Source: Luidia sarsii
Lineage: Eukaryota > Echinodermata > Asteroidea > Paxillosida > Luidiidae
Assembly (NCBI GenBank): GCA_949987565.1
Contig: OX465103.1
Span: forward strand, 22,192,305-22,256,304
Direction: 5' to 3'
Length of the DNA: 64,000 nucleotides
This document shows positions 25,701-31,700 of the stretch, piece by piece (position 1 is the first letter of the stretch; each line of letters opens with the position of its first letter). The position numbers and the translations under genes are program-made. The notes below the pieces were generated by a model, which was given only the letters and a program-made list of their open reading frames with translations, did no database searches and had not been told where the DNA came from.

Positions 25701-28700
25701 TGCCCTGCCCTCCCCTCCCCTGCCCTCCCCTGCCCTGCCCTGCCCTGCCCTCCCCTGCCCTGCCCTCCCCTGCCCTTCCCTCCCCTGCCCTCCCCTGCCC
25801 TCCCCTGCCCTCCCCTGCTCTGCCCTGCCCTCCCCTGCCCTCCCCTCCCCTCCCCTGCCCTGCCCTCCCCTGCCCTCCCCTCCCCTGCCCTCCCCTGCCC
25901 TCCCCTCCCCTGCCCTCCCCTGCCCTCCCCTCCCCTCCCCTCCCCTCCCCTCCCCTCCCCTCCCCTCCCCTCCCCTCCCCTCCCCTCCCCTCCCCTCCCC
26001 TCCCCTCCCCTCCCCTCCCCTCCCCTCCCCTCCCCTCCCCTCCCCTCCCCTCCCCTCCCCTCCCCTCCCCTCCCCTCCCCTCCCCTCCCCTCCCCTCCCC
26101 TCCCCTCCCCTCCCCTCCCCTCCCCTCCCCTCCCCTCCCCTCCCCTCCCCTCCCCTCCCCTCCCCTCCCCTCCCCTCCCCACCAGGAAAAAAAATAATAT
26201 ATGACTTGTTCTTCTGTGACCATGCCTCATCGACAGAGATCATAATTTGGAGACGTGCTAATCTCCAGAAATCATTGGCTAACTGCAAGGTGCAGAGAAC
26301 CGTGGCTTAGCATTGCTCCATCTAGTCTAACAGGACACCTCCTTGGCTTGAGCTTAGACTCTAAAACTTAGTCCTCTCTTTGTGTAGAGAGTTTAATATT
26401 GTCATCTTTAGTTACCGGTGCTTTTTCTTCTTTTTTCCTTGAGTCATTCATTGGGATATCTATTTAGTTTTAGTTTTTTTATTCAGCTTTTGTACATTGT
26501 GGATTTGGCAGATAGATAGTGTACGTAGAATCCTGTTTTCCTTCTTGGTCAGCACTTGTGTAATCAGTGGTGCCAGTGGCTGCTCAGTGGGATTTCTTAT
26601 ACTGACCAGGGAAACCGAGGCAATGACCAGGGGCACCGAGGCAATGACCAGGGGCACTGAGGCAATGACCAGGGGCACTGAGGCAATGACCAGGGGCACT
26701 GAGGCAATGACTAAGGCCACCAAGGCAATGACCAGGGGCACCAAGGCAATGACCAGGGGCACCGAGGCAATGACCAGGGACACCAAGACAATGATCAGGG
26801 GCACCAAGGCAATGACCAGGGGCACCAAGGCAATGACCAGGGGCACCGAGGCAATGACCAGGGACACCAAGACAATGATCAAGGGCACCAAGGCAATGAC
26901 CAGGGAAAGCTATGCAATGAATAGGGGCACCAAGGCAATGGCCAGGGACATTGGACAGAGGAAGAAAGGTCCTGCAAGGATATTCTCGCTGATGAAGAAT
27001 ACATCCACAGTTGTAATGGTGGCATGTGGTATAGAAAGTGCCCTTCAATGCTTTATATCCCCTTTCTCTTCTCGCCCACCTTAACCCAGTCCTGAAGATG
27101 TTGGGCCGTTTATAGATGCGGACAAGCGCAAGCACAGCATCCTGAAGAGCCCCGACTCTCCCCGTCTGACCTGCCCTCAGCGACGGGTCACCTTCTCCTA
27201 CGACCTAGACACCAGGGTGGAGTATCAGTGCTCAGACGACTCGGAGACAGAGCTGGGTGCTGAGGATCCGGCGCTCCCCAAGCGGCACACAGTCTGCGGC
27301 GGGGAGCGGCCGGCCGCCGTGGCCAGTGGCCAGGAGACCGGCGAGGCCGTCTTTCTGGAAGCCGAGCGGCCGAGCCGGCTGTGCAAGGGCCGGACGACTG
27401 GCCCGGCGGACGGCCGGAAGCAGCTCTCCTTCCCCCAGTTTGAGATGGAGGAGGACTATCTGCAGATGTGGCAGCACATCCTGGGAGAGGGCCTCTTCTC
27501 CAGCATCTGCTGCGACCTGGCCAAGCTGGAGCGGGACTTTGAGGAGATGGGCACAGGCTCGGGCTCGGTCAAAAGTGGCAGCAGCAACAGCGACAGCATC
27601 AGCAGCAGCTGCGAGACGGTGGACCTGCTGGACGGCAGCGGCCACGGCACAGACATGGGGCGGCTGGTCCCAGTCTCCGACCGGCGGACGGAGAGAGGGG
27701 CCGCCGCCGGCCGAACGCGCCGCTTCGCCACGGTGCCGGCCTACCGCTACGACTTCTACCAGCCCGACTGGCAGGTCCAGGACACGGACGCCGTGGTGCG
27801 GAGCCGTCTCTCGTCAGACCACGGCCTGCCCCCGCCGGCACAAGGTGCGCCCAAGGCCCGCCCCAAGTCGGAGCCTTCCCAGAGGACGCACTTTGAGGAC
27901 GAGCCGCCCACAGACTCAGACGAAGACAGCGGCGACGGGAAGACATTTGAATACTCGGAGATCGATCTGGTGGAGGCCCTGGTGAAAACCGGCCAGAAGA
28001 GCCTGGAGGGGGCCGGCGAGGGAGACGGGGAGGGAGAGGCATCCCCGGACGAGGAGAAGGACAAGGCGGAGCTGGAGAACAAGGGCAACGAGGAGCGGGA
28101 GCAGAGCCATGACTGCTTGGCCTCTGAGAAGACACTCATCGGTAGCCAGTACGGTCCGGACCCAAACAGCAACAGGTCCCAAGTGGAATCGTTGACCTTG
28201 GATCCAGATCTCCTCCCTCTGGACAGGTACTTGTTGGGCCGCATCCAATTATTCGAAGTCTGCCAAGTCAATTCCCTTTTTGAGATTTCAAGCTCTTCGT
28301 GGTGATCATGAAAGGAACGAGTCAAGCAGGGACACCTTGTACTACTAATCTCTTTGTATTTGAAGCCAAACAAATAAACACGTAATATGCATATGCACAA
28401 ATGTTGCAAACTGCTTCCTGACTTAGATGGCCAAAATGCTAATAATCATAAAAAATAGGAGGGGCCTTTTATAGCTAGACCTTTCTCAAAGGCAGAAACT
28501 TGAGAAAGGTCCTGCTAGGCTCGAAACGTCAGACCCTATTATTTTCTTTTTAACAATTGAAGGAAAAACTGACTGGGAACTTTTGAATTTTGTTTTTAAA
28601 TGACAAAAAATTGATCATGACGGGGACTTGAACCCGAGACCTCTGGTTTTGGATACCAGCGCAGACGTCTGCCTTTGAGAGAGGTCCTGCTAGGATCAAA

Positions 28701-31700
28701 GCATCGTGCCCTTTATTTTTTCTAAGATTGTCAAGTTAAGTCTAGAAGATTTACCTAGGAACTACAAGCTTGATCTTTAGTACCTGTGATTTGATAACAA
28801 AATAGAGCTCAAGCCCAAGCCCTAGCCTGAGTCTGAGCCTCTTTTTTGTGTGTAAAGGGCCATAGTATATGTATATGGTGTCACCTTAAACATCCTTACC
28901 ACCTCCATCCTTTGCCCCCCTCCCCTTGGACAGGTACCTGGAGAATCAAAGCCTGGCTGATGACATCCTCAGCAGCTTTGGCATCTATGAGAACCTTCTG
29001 ACCCGTCGCAGCTCCCTAGAGCCGGTCCTGGGCAGCAGAGGCTACGGCTCCTTCGGCCTCCACGACATGTCCAAGAGCGGCGAGGGCCCGGACGATGTCT
29101 TCTTCAGCGACGATTTCTTCGGCCGCAAGCCTGTGGTGGACTTGGGTGGCGAGCACCCGCTGGGCGCCGACTACGACGGCTGCCCGCCGTCGTCGGGAGA
29201 GGCCACCCGGCAGGCCTTTGCCAAGGCCCTGGAGTCCCTGCGCAAGGGACCCCGCCTCATCCGCCAGCCCTCCCTGGCCAGTAGTCCCACCAGCTCCGTC
29301 AGCTCCACCTCCCTCTCGCTGGCCGAGTGGAGCGACCTGGAAGCGCTGAGCGAGGCGGCGGCGGCGGCGGATGAGGAAGAGTCGGAGTCGGTGGCCTCCA
29401 TGGACACCGTCACCACCCAGGACACCCCGCCCAACTCGGAGGGCGAGCTGTCGGCCGGCTCGCCGCCCGCCCACGGCAACGGCGGCGGCACCGGCAGCAC
29501 CGGCAAGCCCCGCAAGCTGAACTTCATGCACCGGTTCTCGGAGCGGCGGGCGGCCAACTACCCGCCGCCGCCCAAGCCCCGCCGGACCTGGTACTACCGC
29601 TCCAGCGCCGACGTCCGCAAGAGCCTGGTCAGCACCTTCCCGCTGGAGCCGGACGCCGGCCTGGGCGGGGCCGAGGGCCGCACCCGCGGCCACTCCCGGC
29701 GGAGCGGCAGCAAGAGGGGCCTAAGCCTGCTGGCCTTCGGCAAGTCCAGCACCAGCGCCTCCTGCGATTCCGGCGTGATGACGGGCGACGACGACGACTG
29801 CGGGCCGACCGGCGCGCCGACCAGCGCCGCCGGCAGTCGCTCGGAGCACTTCTCCGAGGAGCCCTTCTATGAGGAGGTGTACATGAGCCGGACGGAGCTG
29901 CGGCCCACCCTGTACGAGAGACTCTCGCGCCGGGGACACTACGCCGAGGTCAAGAAGGCCAGCAAGGCACCGGTCCAGGAGGAGAACAGCTCTGAGGTGA
30001 GCTTCACTTCAAGCGCTACTCACTTTGTCAGTCATCAAGCCCAATTGTTTTTTCTAAAAGTTGATATTTTGGAACTTCTGACTTTACTGCAGTATACAAA
30101 ATGTACAAAATTTACAGAATTTTACAGAAAATCTACTCAAAATTGGTGGGTCTGATGTTTAGATCCAAACAGGACCATTCTCAAAGGCATTGTGAAAGGT
30201 TCTGCTCACAAATGTCAGGCCCTGTACATTTTTATGACTTGCATGTTGGCTATTTAAGTCAGTGAGCATGGCATGTCTCTGCCTTTGTGATAGGTCCTGC
30301 AGGGATTGTAATGTCACGCCCTCTACATTTTTAAGATTTGAATAGTGGTAATTGAAGCAGTTTGTGTCGACTTGTATATTACTATAATTGAATAGATTAC
30401 AGCATATTTTAATGTTATTACAAAACATGCTGACTCACACTCACTCACCAAAGATATACAAATCTCATGGTTAAACTTTTGGATTTGTCAGACCTTTCTA
30501 GAGAGGCATGCATGCTTTGAATCCATTGACTAGAGTCACCCTTCCCATTACACTACGCAGGCAACCTATGCCGTCTGCACGCTCTGGGTCAACAAGCAGT
30601 GCGTGGAGGCCCTGGTCTCCTTTGACCACCTGACCAAGCAGCTGGTCTCCCCCTACTCCATCGTGCCGGCCGTCCGGCAGCTGGAGGGTGCCCGCAAGTC
30701 CAGCCTCGGGGACAGCCTCGATGAGATGGAGAGTGACTACCCAGCCTGGACCAGCATTCTCAACGTGCTGGCGACAGAGGAGTAAGTCCAATCATCATTG
30801 CTTTGCAGATTTCCAACGGGCTTCGGTAAAAAGAAAACTTTGACCGAACCGGGACTTCTGGTTTTACACACAGGCACTGTTACCATTTTGAGCTATCCAT
30901 CCCTTAGATGGCGGCCCTCCCAAATAATCAAAGTAGTCTGTGCCGGTCGGATGCATTTAATCATTAACTGCCATTATATCTCCAGGGATCGTGCCCCCAT
31001 TTGTGTACACATGCAGACAACCAATTTTCTGGTGAACCTTACTTCAGCAGCTCGGCGGTAACAGAAAAGGGGCTTTTCATTTTTATTAGTGTTAGTTTGG
31101 AGCTAAACACGTTTGATGCCCTACACGTTAATGCCTCTATTGGGGAGGCTGCAGTCCCCTGTCTTGAGTTGAGTTTGATATTTTTGAAGAATACCATGAG
31201 CATTCCAGCACCGAAGGTAGGACTTGAAGGTTTGCCCGGTGCAGTAACGCATGTGAAAAGTTTGCGGCGAGTCGGTGACACTGTGTGAAGTCGTCTCTTT
31301 TCGAGAGGGAGCTGGTCTCGGTCACACAACCAAAGCAAGTTTCCAGACATGCAGTTTGCATCGCAGCTCTTAACAGATGCACATGCATCATCGCAGTCTC
31401 GTTTAGGTCAGTGAAGGAGATTTCAAGCAGCAAAGGTTCAGAATTATCTCCCTGCAACGATTGCTGACTGTTGAGTGTTGACAGACAGTCAGAGTCACTT
31501 GCTGTCTGTTGACTGAACATTGCCTCGGCTGTGGTGCAGTCGGGGGGAAGGGGGGCACCTTGTGCAGTCCGGCTGTCTCTGAATCACTCCATGGAATGAC
31601 GAAACCCCCCCCCCCCCCTTAGCTGGCCCCCGGAGGCTGCCTAGTGTCAACACAACCCACCTGTCTTCAATCAAGCCAACCCTGGCTGGCCGGCTACGGT

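Noticed and set aside
25301..26310. Several >300-codon open frames (GEGRG, PLPSP repeats) on both strands
   Set aside because: Direct consequence of the CCCTG/CCCCT satellite, which lacks stops in several frames.
26605..26955. CRISPR array
   Set aside because: Units are contiguous 21-mers without unique spacers, in an animal intron.
26460..27135. Seven-residue-repeat proteins on both strands (for example repeating LVIALVP or GTEAMTR)
   Set aside because: A 21-base DNA tandem repeat keeps all frames open; no third-position bias toward one frame.
27232..29693. Long minus-strand frames opposite the large gene 1 exons
   Set aside because: They are shadows of GC-rich coding sequence; the plus frames have correct splice phases and conserved motifs.
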